From assembly GCF_920984665.1 (NCBI RefSeq), contig NZ_CAKLBP010000010.1, forward strand, positions 34,555 through 98,554: a stretch of 64,000 nt of DNA. The letters are read 5' to 3'. The notes under the pieces are model-generated. The model was given only the letters and a program-made list of their open reading frames with translations, had not been told where the DNA came from and made no database searches. This document shows positions 28,729 through 36,235 of the stretch, piece by piece. The DNA comes from Pedobacter sp. Leaf170. GTDB lineage: Bacteria; Bacteroidota; Bacteroidia; Sphingobacteriales; Sphingobacteriaceae. Positions within the stretch are counted from its first letter, which is position 1, and every line of letters begins with the position of its first letter. A program made the position numbers and the translations under genes.

Positions 28729-29208
28729 AAGATTAAATTGTTTAGTTAAGGTAAAAGGACGATCGCAATAAAGAAATCATCGTTTATTTTGCTAGACTAG
28801 AGTCAAATCAACTACAACAAAGGCTCACGCACTATGACATCTTATCGGGTGGATAGGAAGAAATAAAATTTGGTTTTTAACAGCATAGGAAAATAATCCT
28901 ACAGGGATAGGTAGATTAGTTTTCATAATTAGATAGTATATTTGGTTAGTGATATACGTTTGACAAATTAAACTTACAAAACAATCTGCTCAAATCCTAC
29001 ATAAATGTTAAAATTTGTTAAATGTGTTTTATAAACATTCGTTTACAAAGCCAAGAGCCCTTATTTTCGCATTCAATTTATAAAATGTATATTTGCCACC
29101 GAAGCAGGAATTAGGGCTTGCCAATCTATTGGCATATTCTCTCCGCAAGTTAGTCCTTCAACAGTTGATCGTTCTAGCTTCTTCAATAAATATTACAGAA
29201 ATATATAC
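28729..29208. other. Divergent intergenic region susC - DEAD-box helicase
   Basis: About 480 bp without a credible gene. The right part holds the -7 box at 29088-29095 and a helicase leader of about 105 nt with imperfect internal complementarity. The left part, upstream of susC, shows no clear operator or -7 box. Confidence 0.5.
29088..29095 (+). promoter_or_regulatory. Promoter -7 box for the DEAD-box helicase gene
   Basis: TATATTTG is an exact TAnnTTTG match. It implies transcription from about 29102 and a leader of roughly 105 nt before the ATG, longer than for most genes here. Long leaders are common for cold-induced helicase mRNAs; that parallel is inference. Confidence 0.5.
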
Positions 29209-30510
29209 ATGTTATTCAAAGAATTAAACCTCATTGAGCCCATTTTAAAGGCCCTTGAGAAAGAAGGTTATACACAACCAACACCAATACAGGAGCAATC
29301 CATCCCAACAATTTTAAAAGGAAAAGATTTATTAGGTTGCGCACAAACAGGAACAGGTAAAACTGCTGCTTTTGCCATTCCAATGTTGCAATTACTGCAC
29401 GAAAAACACATCAACACAAAAGCAAACAAAAACATTAAAGCCCTGGTTTTAACGCCAACACGCGAACTTGCTATACAAATTGAAGAAAGTTTTAAAGCTT
29501 ATGGAAATAATTTAAACTTACGCCGTCTGGTAATTTTTGGGGGTGTTAATCAACACTCGCAAGTTGAAGCTTTACGCAAAGGCGTTGATATTTTAGTGGC
29601 AACACCCGGACGTTTGTTAGATTTAATGAACCAGGGTTTTATAAGCCTGAATACTATCGAGCTTTTTGTTTTAGATGAGGCCGACCGTATGTTAGATATG
29701 GGTTTTATCCACGATGTGAAAAGAGTGGTTGCTAAATTACCTGCTAAACGCCAGACTTTATTTTTCTCGGCTACCATGCCTGATGAAATTCAAAAGTTAG
29801 CAAATACTATTTTATCAAGCCCAACTAAAGTTGAGGTTACTCCAATTTCTTCAACTGCCGAAACCATTGTTCAATCGGTATATTTTGTTGATAAACCTGA
29901 TAAAAAGAAGCTGTTGATTCATCTTTTGGAAGATAAAAACATCCAAACGGCTTTAGTTTTTACACGAACTAAACATGGTGCAGATAGAATTGTGAAGGAT
30001 TTAGCGCATGCCGGAATTAAAGCGGCGGCCATTCATGGAAATAAATCGCAAAATGCCCGTCAACGTGCTTTAACTGATTTTAAGGATAGAAAAATTAGAG
30101 TTTTGGTGGCGACCGATATTGCTGCCCGTGGCATTGATATCGACCAATTATCTCACGTGTTTAACTTCGAATTACCAAATATTCCTGAATCTTATGTACA
30201 CAGGATTGGGCGTACTGGTCGTGCAGGTGCAAACGGAATTGCAATTTCTTTCTGCGATGCCGAAGAAAACGAATATTTAATTGATATTCAGAAACTGATA
30301 AAAATCACTTTGCCAGTTGTTGACGACCATCCTTATCCCCTATCATGGCAAAACATGATTGCAAAAAGCCAGGTTAAACGCAAACCACAAGCACAATCGA
30401 AAGGTGGTGGTGGCGCTAGAAAAGGCAGCGGCGATGGCAACATGAGCGGCAAACCTCGTAATGCCAGTAATAACAGAAGGTTTGGCGGGAATAGGAGAAA
30501 GAAAGATTAA
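29209..30510 (+). CDS. DEAD-box ATP-dependent RNA helicase (RhlE-like)
   Basis: The product has 433 residues. Motifs in order are the Q motif (GYTQPTPIQEQSIP), motif I AQTGTGKT, Ia PTRELA, GG, motif II DEAD (VLDEADRMLDMGF), motif III SAT, then in the second RecA-like domain ATDIAARGIDI and HRIGRTGR. The C-terminal tail (about 385-433) is rich in Gly, Lys, Arg and Asn, suited to RNA binding. Such helicases remodel RNA in ribosome assembly and mRNA decay. The layout is closest to the RhlE group. The gene has its own upstream promoter box and a strong terminator 70 bp downstream, so it is monocistronic. Confidence 0.93.
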   Translation: MLFKELNLIEPILKALEKEGYTQPTPIQEQSIPTILKGKDLLGCAQTGTGKTAAFAIPMLQLLHEKHINTKANKNIKALVLTPTRELAIQIEESFKAYGNNLNLRRLVIFGGVNQHSQVEALRKGVDILVATPGRLLDLMNQGFISLNTIELFVLDEADRMLDMGFIHDVKRVVAKLPAKRQTLFFSATMPDEIQKLANTILSSPTKVEVTPISSTAETIVQSVYFVDKPDKKKLLIHLLEDKNIQTALVFTRTKHGADRIVKDLAHAGIKAAAIHGNKSQNARQRALTDFKDRKIRVLVATDIAARGIDIDQLSHVFNFELPNIPESYVHRIGRTGRAGANGIAISFCDAEENEYLIDIQKLIKITLPVVDDHPYPLSWQNMIAKSQVKRKPQAQSKGGGGARKGSGDGNMSGKPRNASNNRRFGGNRRKKD

Positions 30511-30550
30511 AAAGTGGAAAGTAAAAAGTGGAAAGTTTAAAGTTGAAGGA
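30510..30550. repeat. Heptanucleotide-periodic island 2
   Basis: A short run of 7-bp units directly after the helicase stop: AAAGTGG AAAGTAA AAAGTGG AAAGTTT AAAGTTG. The same unit family fills the island inside ribF. Confidence 0.7.
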
Positions 30551-30582
30551 CCAAAACGGAAAGCTTCTTTGCAAATTGCTTA

Positions 30583-30617
30583 AAAACCCGAGTTGTACAT
30601 TACAGCTCGGTTTTTTT
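30583..30617 (+). terminator. Rho-independent terminator of the helicase gene
   Basis: A stem formed by AACCCGAGTTGTA and TACAGCTCGGTT (one mismatch) with a short loop, followed by TTTTTTT. It is 70-105 bp after the helicase stop. Confidence 0.88.
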
Positions 30618-30702
30618 ATCTGTCGGCTAAAGCCTGATGGCAAGGATGTTGCAAGATGCCAAGAATTATGAAAGAGATATCTGCTCCTCAAACACGAACG
30701 GT

Positions 30703-30785
30703 CGTCATTGCAAGGCACGAAGCAATCTTAATGCGATCGCTATGAAAAACTATAGTTTTAAGATTGCTTCGGGCCTCGCAATGAC
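30703..30785. repeat. Dispersed palindrome, subfamily 2, copy B
   Basis: The arms GTCATTGCAAGGCACGAAGC... (30703-30730) and ...GCTTCGGGCCTCGCAATGAC (30759-30785) pair over about 27 bp with two mismatches; the loop is about 28 nt. The arm is shared with copies at 34306 and 43868. An 84-codon open frame crossing it is a by-product of the repeat. Confidence 0.85.
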
Positions 30786-30801
30786 GATAGCCTTAACAGA
30801 A

Positions 30802-30840
30802 AAACCCCGAATTGATTTATTCAACTCGGGGTTTCTTTTT
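30802..30840 (-). terminator. Bidirectional terminator downstream of leuS
   Basis: The stem AACCCCGAATTGA/TCAACTCGGGGTT has one mismatch. On the minus strand it is followed by TTTTTCTGTT, 57 bp after the leuS stop. On the plus strand it is followed by TCTTTTT, so it can work both ways. The helicase already has its own terminator, so leuS is the likely main user. Confidence 0.75.
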
Positions 30841-30896
30841 AAAAAAATCGCTAGAAAGCTTTTCGCTTTAGTCTTTAACCTTTTAGCTTAAAAAAC

Positions 30897-33800
30897 TTAA
30901 ACAACCACATTAATAATCTTTCCTTTTACAAAAATGATTTTCTTTGGTGCTTTGCCATCTAAGAATTTCTGAAATTGCTCGTTAGCCAGTAAAATAGTTT
31001 CCACTTCTGGCTGTGCCAATGTCAAACTTAAATTTAAATTCATTTTCATTTTACCATTAACGGAAACCGGATAAGCAAATTCATCTTCAACCAAATGTTC
31101 AGGGTTGAAAGTTGGAAATGCTGTGTATGACAAACTTCCAGCTTCGTTGCCTAGTTGTATCCAAAGTTCTTCGCAGATGTGAGGTGCGTATGGAGATAAA
31201 ATTACCACCATATCTTGAAGAATAGAACGTTTGTTGCATTTCAAATCTGTTAGCTCGTTTACAGCAATCATAAAGCTTGATACAGAAGTATTGAAAGAGA
31301 AACGCTCAATATCGTCCTGAACTTTTTTAATGATTTTATGCAATGATTTCAGCTCTGCTTTTGTCGGCTCTGCATCTGTAACGGTAAATTCCCATGCTTC
31401 ATTGTGGAATAATCTCCAGAACTTACGCAAGAATTTAAACACACCTTCTATACCATTTGTATTCCAAGGTTTACTTTGCTCCAGCGGACCTAAAAACATC
31501 TCGTACATACGTAAAGTATCGGCTCCGTAACGCTCAATCAAATCATCAGGATTAACCACATTGAATTTTGATTTAGACATTTTTTCTACTTCAACACCGC
31601 AAACGTAATCAGAAGCCCCCTCCCGGCCTCCCCCAGATGGGGAGGAGATTGAACCGTCCTCTAAAATAAGAATGGCATCTTTATACTCTGGTCTCCAAGC
31701 TCTGAATTTTTGAATGTTTAATTTATCGTTTTCAACTATGTTAACATCAACATGTAGTGCTGAAGTTTTATATTCTTTTCTTAATCCGGCAGATACATAA
31801 GTATTTGTTGGCCTGCCATCTTCGTCATTAATTCTGTAAACAAAATTACTTCTGCCCTGAATCATCCCCTGATTAATCAATTTTTTGAAAGGCTCTTCTT
31901 CTTTAGTATAACCTAAATCTTTCAAAAATTTGTTCCAGAAACGGCTGTACAATAAGTGACCGGTTGCATGCTCCGAACCACCGATGTATAAATCAACATC
32001 TTTCCAATATTCAATAGCTTCTTTTGAAGCAAAATCACTGTTGTTGTTAGCATCCATATAGCGATACCAATACCAGCTACTACCTGCCCAACCCGGCATG
32101 GTGCTTAACTCGTAAGAATATCCAGCCCCACCTAAATCCTCCCCGGTAGGGAGGACTTTTGTATCATCCATTGTGGCAAGTTTCTGCTTAATTTGAGCAA
32201 CAACCCCATCCGGGTTTCCAATAACTTCTTCATTTGTAAATCTAATTACCTCATAATTATAAAGAGCCAACACTTCAGTTCTTTGTGCATCTTCTTCAAT
32301 AACGACATTATGATAACCGCCATCAACTTCGACAACTAATCCTTTTTTTAGCGAAATAAAATCAACAATATATTTATCTACAGGATGTTGACGTCTGAAT
32401 TTAACTCCAGTTTGGTTATCTCTTAAAAGTTGCCATAAAATACTTTCAGCCTCAGTTGGCTCTGAGCGATGCGACTTTGCATTTTCTTTTAAACTTGTGT
32501 AAATCGCTGGATCTGCTTTCGCACGGTAAGCGTCTTTCAGCTCCCTCCCCTCTGGGGAGGGTTGGGGTGGGGCACCATATCGCCATCCTTCTGCTCTCGC
32601 TAAAGGTGGTTCTCCAGTTTCTGTAGGTAAATATTTATCAATTTCTGGCAAGATTAAAGGCAATTCTTCCTCTTGCAATAAATATGGCAAACCATCTTTA
32701 AAGTAAACCGGAATTGGCTCACCCCAATAACGTTGGCGGCCAAAAATTGCATCGCGTTGGCGGAAATTAACCTTAGCCTTGCCTGCATTTTTTTCTTCTA
32801 ACCAGTTATTTAAAAAGGGAACAGCTTCTTTATAAGTTAATCCATTAATAAAACCAGAGTTTATATATTTCCCTTCTTTAGTTGGGTCGGCTTGTATTTC
32901 AATATCTTGCTGAGCATCTAAAATTTGAACAATTGGCAAATTAAAATGCGTTGCAAATAACCAATCGCGTTGGTCGCCACTTGGCACACCCATAACCGCA
33001 CCTGTTCCATAACCCGCAAGCACGTAATCTGCAATCCACAAAGGCACGCGTTCATCGTTAACCGGGTTAATTACATAAGTACCGGTAAAAGCTCCAGAAA
33101 CCGTTTTTGTATCCGCCATGCGGTCTAATTCCGATTTCTTTTTAGTTTGAGCAATATAATGTTCGATATCTTGTTTTTGCGCTGACGTAGTTAGCTCAGC
33201 AACCCATTCGTGCTCTGGCGCTAAAACTAAATATGAAACACCAAAAATTGTATCAACACGTGTTGTGAAAACCTCAATTTGTTTGTCATTTCCTTCAACT
33301 TTAAACTTAACAGATGCCCCTACGCTTTTCCCAATCCAGTTACGTTGCATTTCTTTTATTGGTTCAGGCCAGTCTATGGTATCCAAACCTTGCAAAAGTC
33401 TATCAGAGTAAGCTGTAATCCTCATGCTCCACTGCATCATTTTCTTTTGCTCAACCGGAAAACCACCACGTTCAGAGAAACCATCTTTCACCTCGTCATT
33501 TGCTAAAACCGTTCCCAAAGCCGGGCACCAGTTAACGGTACTTTCTCTAAGGTAAGTCATGCGGTATTTTAACAATTCAACTTGCTTTTCTTCTTCAGTA
33601 AAAGTTGCCCAATCGCTTGGCAAAAATGATTTTACATCCTCATCGCAAACTGCTTTTACATCGGCTGTGCCTGATGAATTAAATTTTTCTATGAGCGTTG
33701 AAATATTTTCTGCCTTATCTGTTTCGATGTTATACCAAGAATTAAACAATTGCATAAAAATCCACTGAGTCCATTTATAATACGATGGTTCACTGGTGCG

Positions 33801-34172
33801 AACTTCTCTGCTCCAATCAAAAGAAAAACCAATTTGGTCTAACTGTCGACGATAAGTTGCAATGTTTGCTTCGGTTGTAATTGCCGGGTGCTGACCAGTT
33901 TGAATAGCATATTGTTCTGCTGGTAAGCCAAACGAATCGTAACCCATCGGGTGCAAAACATTAAAGCCTTTAAGGCGTTTGTATCTCGAAAAAATATCTG
34001 ATGCAATGTAACCTAGCGGATGACCAACGTGTAAACCTGCTCCAGATGGATAAGGAAACATATCTAACACGTAATATTTTGGTTTTTCAGAATTAGTTTC
34101 GGCTTTAAATGTTTGATTATCGGCCCAAAATTTCTGCCACTTCTGTTCTATTTCTTTGAATTGGTAATCCAT
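30897..34172 (-). CDS. leuS: Leucyl-tRNA synthetase with in-frame endonuclease-domain insertion
   Basis: The product has 1091 residues and charges tRNA-Leu with leucine. Class I motifs are intact: the HIGH-type HVGH at 48-51, an editing domain (about 270-420), WAGSSWYWYRYMD at about 695-707, KMSKS at 864-868 and a C-terminal tRNA-binding part. Family members in Bacteroidota are usually well under 1000 residues. The excess is a block at about 533-684, between ARAEGWRY and YSYELSTMPGWAG, which reads as a DUF559 (Vsr-like) endonuclease domain framed by GC-rich coding sequence. A smaller GC-rich insert (about 841-855) precedes KMSKS. There is no frameshift or stop, so a single long polypeptide is expected. 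No intein splicing residues are seen at the borders. Confidence 0.93.
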   Translation of the reverse strand: MDYQFKEIEQKWQKFWADNQTFKAETNSEKPKYYVLDMFPYPSGAGLHVGHPLGYIASDIFSRYKRLKGFNVLHPMGYDSFGLPAEQYAIQTGQHPAITTEANIATYRRQLDQIGFSFDWSREVRTSEPSYYKWTQWIFMQLFNSWYNIETDKAENISTLIEKFNSSGTADVKAVCDEDVKSFLPSDWATFTEEEKQVELLKYRMTYLRESTVNWCPALGTVLANDEVKDGFSERGGFPVEQKKMMQWSMRITAYSDRLLQGLDTIDWPEPIKEMQRNWIGKSVGASVKFKVEGNDKQIEVFTTRVDTIFGVSYLVLAPEHEWVAELTTSAQKQDIEHYIAQTKKKSELDRMADTKTVSGAFTGTYVINPVNDERVPLWIADYVLAGYGTGAVMGVPSGDQRDWLFATHFNLPIVQILDAQQDIEIQADPTKEGKYINSGFINGLTYKEAVPFLNNWLEEKNAGKAKVNFRQRDAIFGRQRYWGEPIPVYFKDGLPYLLQEEELPLILPEIDKYLPTETGEPPLARAEGWRYGAPPQPSPEGRELKDAYRAKADPAIYTSLKENAKSHRSEPTEAESILWQLLRDNQTGVKFRRQHPVDKYIVDFISLKKGLVVEVDGGYHNVVIEEDAQRTEVLALYNYEVIRFTNEEVIGNPDGVVAQIKQKLATMDDTKVLPTGEDLGGAGYSYELSTMPGWAGSSWYWYRYMDANNNSDFASKEAIEYWKDVDLYIGGSEHATGHLLYSRFWNKFLKDLGYTKEEEPFKKLINQGMIQGRSNFVYRINDEDGRPTNTYVSAGLRKEYKTSALHVDVNIVENDKLNIQKFRAWRPEYKDAILILEDGSISSPSGGGREGASDYVCGVEVEKMSKSKFNVVNPDDLIERYGADTLRMYEMFLGPLEQSKPWNTNGIEGVFKFLRKFWRLFHNEAWEFTVTDAEPTKAELKSLHKIIKKVQDDIERFSFNTSVSSFMIAVNELTDLKCNKRSILQDMVVILSPYAPHICEELWIQLGNEAGSLSYTAFPTFNPEHLVEDEFAYPVSVNGKMKMNLNLSLTLAQPEVETILLANEQFQKFLDGKAPKKIIFVKGKIINVVV
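31608..31655 (-). repeat. GC-rich inverted-repeat insert in leuS near the KMSKS codons
   Basis: This stretch encodes SISSPSGGGREGAS in frame, where related synthetases simply continue from LEDG to the CGVEVEKMSKS segment. The DNA contains CCCCTCCC and GGGGAGGAG, a self-complementary GC-rich motif strongly unlike the surrounding AT-rich gene. It matches the style of the two sequences bordering the endonuclease domain in the same gene. Confidence 0.7.
32121..32576 (-). mobile_element. In-frame DUF559 (Vsr-like endonuclease) insertion in leuS
   Basis: The block covers residues about 533-684 of the synthetase. The domain core (about 565-667) has EPTEAESILWQLLR, KFRRQHPVDKYIVDFI, VVEVDGGYH and QRTEVLALYNYEVIRF. 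This is the DUF559 pattern, related to Vsr and other PD-(D/E)XK-like nucleases; likely catalytic residues are E574, D604, E615, D617 and H621. The borders are GC-rich: CCCCTCTGGGGAGGG near 32545-32560 and CCTCCCCGGTAGGGAGG near 32137-32153. They translate as GAPPQPSPEGREL and KVLPTGEDLGG. Free-standing DUF559 genes next to such repeats occur in Bacteroidota. The element probably spread as a unit and landed in frame. Confidence 0.75.
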
Positions 34173-34305
34173 TGCAAGTTTTAAATTTTTGAAGTGGCGA
34201 AATTACGGAAATTAAGGGGTTTAGTGAAACATAATTTTAGCTACCATTTTGCCATGGAACACAGATTTTAGTGGAAAATAACAACAAATTTCCATATCAC
34301 TCCCT

Positions 34306-34361
34306 CATTGCTAGGCACGAAGCAATCTATTTTACAAAAGATTGCTTCGTACCTAGCAATG
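34306..34361. repeat. Dispersed palindrome, subfamily 2, copy C
   Basis: CATTGCTAGGCACGAAGCAA... (34306-34328) pairs with ...TTGCTTCGTACCTAGCAATG (34339-34361) over 23 bp with one mismatch; the loop is 10 nt. It lies between leuS and a lipoprotein gene. Confidence 0.88.
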
Positions 34362-34440
34362 ACGAAAAGTGGACAAAAAAAATGCGCCACTGATTAAATT
34401 AACCAATGGCGCAAGCAAATAATCGGGAGATTAAGATTTT

Positions 34441-34845
34441 CTATCGTGATAAATAATATACTTTAACAATATTAGTTTTATCAATTTTAGCGGTAAACTG
34501 CAATTGATTTGTGGTTATAACAGATGTTGTGCAATAAGATATTCCCTCAGGAAAAGACATTGTAAAATCATTGCCCAGAGAACCAGTATAAGAACCTATT
34601 GTTCTCTGATTATTTAAACTTAATTCAACCTGGTCATCATCATTCGATTTAAAATCCATGTAATCATTAATTGTATAATTGAAAGTTCCGTTGAGTGCAG
34701 TGTTAGTATTTCCACTCACTTCCATTTTATTAACGGTCCATTTTCCAATAATACGGGCCTTTAAAGAACTATCGTCTTTTTTACAAGAAAATATTGTAGT
34801 TGCTGTTAAAACAAACAGGCAAAATATGGTAAATTGTTTTTTCAT
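34441..34845 (-). CDS. Lipocalin-like lipoprotein, hypothetical
   Basis: From ATG 34845 the product has 134 residues; an upstream ATG at 34872 adds nine residues before the signal and is less likely. The signal MKKQFTIFCLFVLTATTIFSCKKDD ends in a lipobox with a lipidated Cys. The mature part starts with RIIGKWTVNKMEVSG, the GKW pattern of lipocalin-like domains, and goes on with short beta strands. It is probably a surface or periplasmic lipoprotein of unknown ligand. It stands alone between leuS and the ftsX unit. The lipoprotein nature is quite sure, the fold is inferred, and no function can be given. Confidence 0.7.
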   Translation of the reverse strand: MKKQFTIFCLFVLTATTIFSCKKDDSSLKARIIGKWTVNKMEVSGNTNTALNGTFNYTINDYMDFKSNDDDQVELSLNNQRTIGSYTGSLGNDFTMSFPEGISYCTTSVITTNQLQFTAKIDKTNIVKVYYLSR

Positions 34846-34995
34846 CTGGGTTTGATTAAGTTTTAGTTCCATTTAATAACGCCCAATTACCAAATTTCGT
34901 ACCGCTTTTAAAAAAAGGGCTTAACAACTGCATGATGAAACTATCTAAATTATGGCTTTAGGCAGAACGCTGTTATTCATTTAAAGGCCGATTAA

Positions 34996-35026
34996 TTGGA
35001 GTTTATCAGGTATAATTTATATTTTC
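34996..35026 (+). promoter_or_regulatory. Promoter for the ftsX unit
   Basis: TTGG (34996-34999) lies about 19 bp before TATATTTTCG (35018 onward). This resembles the Bacteroidota -33 TTG / -7 TAnnTTTG pair with one deviation. The expected start leaves a leader of under 20 nt before the ftsX ATG. Confidence 0.5.
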
Positions 35027-35047
35027 GCAAAAAACAAATTTAAATAC

Positions 35048-35926
35048 ATGGAAGAATTCGAAGTAAGCGACGCATCTAAGAAAACCAAAACCATATACAT
35101 TTCTACAATATTTAGTATTGCGTTGGTTTTGTTAATGCTTGGGCTTCTTGGCTTGGTACTTGTACATGCAAAAAACCTTTCAAACTACGTTAAAGAGAAC
35201 ATTGTTTTAAATATTATTGTTGATGAAGGTGCAAAAGAAGCGGACGTTTTAGCTTTTCAGAAAGACTTAAATTCAGACCCTGCCGTTAAGCAAACGCAAT
35301 ATGTAAACAAAGAATTAGCGGCCAGAAATTTAACTCAGGATTTAGGAGAAGATTTTGTTAACTTTTTAGGCTACAACCCTTTAACATCAACTTTTGATGT
35401 TTACTTAAAAGCAGAATCTGCAAACAATAAAAGTATTGAAGCTTTAAAAGCCAAGATTTCTAAAAATCCGGTAGTAAAAGAAGTTGTTTACCAAAGTTCT
35501 TTAATTGATATGGTAAATAAAAACATTAATACCATTGGCTTAGTAATTTTAGCATTTGCGGTAATTCTTCTGGTAATTGCTATTGCCTTAATTAACAACA
35601 CTATCCGATTGGCAATTTACTCGCAACGCTTTTTAATTAAAAGTATGCAGCTGGTTGGTGCAACTAAAAATTTTATCAGACGTCCTTTTATATTATTTGC
35701 CTTTTTACATGGATTAATCGCTGCGTTTATTGCAATCATTATCCTTTTGGCAACTTTAATTTATGCCCGCAAAGAGGTGCCCGAAATTATAATCCTTAAC
35801 AATTACAAAGAATTTGGAATTGTATTCGTTGGTTTAATAATTATTGGTTTCTTTATAACAGGCATAAGCACCTGGTTTGCAGTTAGCAAATATTTACGTT
35901 TAAAATCTTATAATTTATATAGATAA
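35048..35926 (+). CDS. ftsX: Cell-division permease-like protein FtsX
   Basis: The product has 292 residues. It has an N-terminal transmembrane helix (about 20-42), an extracytoplasmic domain (about 50-165) with DPAVKQTQYVNKELA, and a three-helix C-terminal membrane region (about 170-280) with RLAIYSQRFLIKSMQLVGAT. That is the FtsX pattern of four membrane segments. FtsX works with the ATPase FtsE to control peptidoglycan hydrolases at the septum. No ftsE is adjacent, which is usual in Bacteroidota. The stop overlaps the start of the following DUF3098 gene (TAATG), so the two are translationally coupled. Confidence 0.9.
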   Translation: MEEFEVSDASKKTKTIYISTIFSIALVLLMLGLLGLVLVHAKNLSNYVKENIVLNIIVDEGAKEADVLAFQKDLNSDPAVKQTQYVNKELAARNLTQDLGEDFVNFLGYNPLTSTFDVYLKAESANNKSIEALKAKISKNPVVKEVVYQSSLIDMVNKNINTIGLVILAFAVILLVIAIALINNTIRLAIYSQRFLIKSMQLVGATKNFIRRPFILFAFLHGLIAAFIAIIILLATLIYARKEVPEIIILNNYKEFGIVFVGLIIIGFFITGISTWFAVSKYLRLKSYNLYR

Positions 35927-36153
35927 TGGCACAGAAAAAATCAGCATCTACTCAACAAGAAGCAAAAAGCGAATTGGTTTTTACTAAAAAAAATTACCAG
36001 TTATTATTAATCAGCATTGCAATTGTAGTTGTAGGTTTCATTTTAATGATGGGCACAACCGGCGATATTTATGATTTCCGCAGAACTTTATTAGCGCCAT
36101 TAGTTGTGCTTTTTGGTTTCGCTTTTGGTATTTATGCCATCTTAAAAAAATAA
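35926..36153 (+). CDS. DUF3098 small membrane protein
   Basis: The product has 75 residues. A charged N-terminus (about 1-25) is followed by two transmembrane helices (about 28-46 and 53-72) with VGFILMMGTTGDIYDFRRTLLAPLVVLFGF. The DIYDFRR turn between helices is typical of the DUF3098 family, which in Bacteroidota regularly sits between ftsX and uppP. It overlaps ftsX by one base. The biochemical function is unknown; the conserved position suggests an envelope or division role. Confidence 0.85.
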   Translation: MAQKKSASTQQEAKSELVFTKKNYQLLLISIAIVVVGFILMMGTTGDIYDFRRTLLAPLVVLFGFAFGIYAILKK

Positions 36154-36180
36154 TTTTCATCCCTTTGGATAAATTTGAAA

Positions 36181-36203
36181 ACGCTTAATATTCAATTAAG
36201 CGT
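36181..36203 (+). terminator. Hairpin between DUF3098 and uppP (possible weak terminator)
   Basis: ACGCTTAAT and ATTAAGCGT form a 9-bp stem with a 5-nt loop, followed only by GTTCTTTC. The weak T-run suggests partial termination or an mRNA processing signal rather than a strong end. Confidence 0.4.
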
Positions 36204-36235
36204 GTTCTTTCATACAAAACTTCCCGATTACGAAC

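Noticed and set aside
30637..30891. 84-codon plus-strand gene between the helicase and leuS genes
   Set aside because: It runs through a terminator stem and palindrome copy B, has no family similarity and no promoter.
30897..34172. Intein in leuS
   Set aside because: The inserted block has no splice-junction Cys/Ser or terminal His-Asn, and its borders are Pro/Gly-rich repeat translations.
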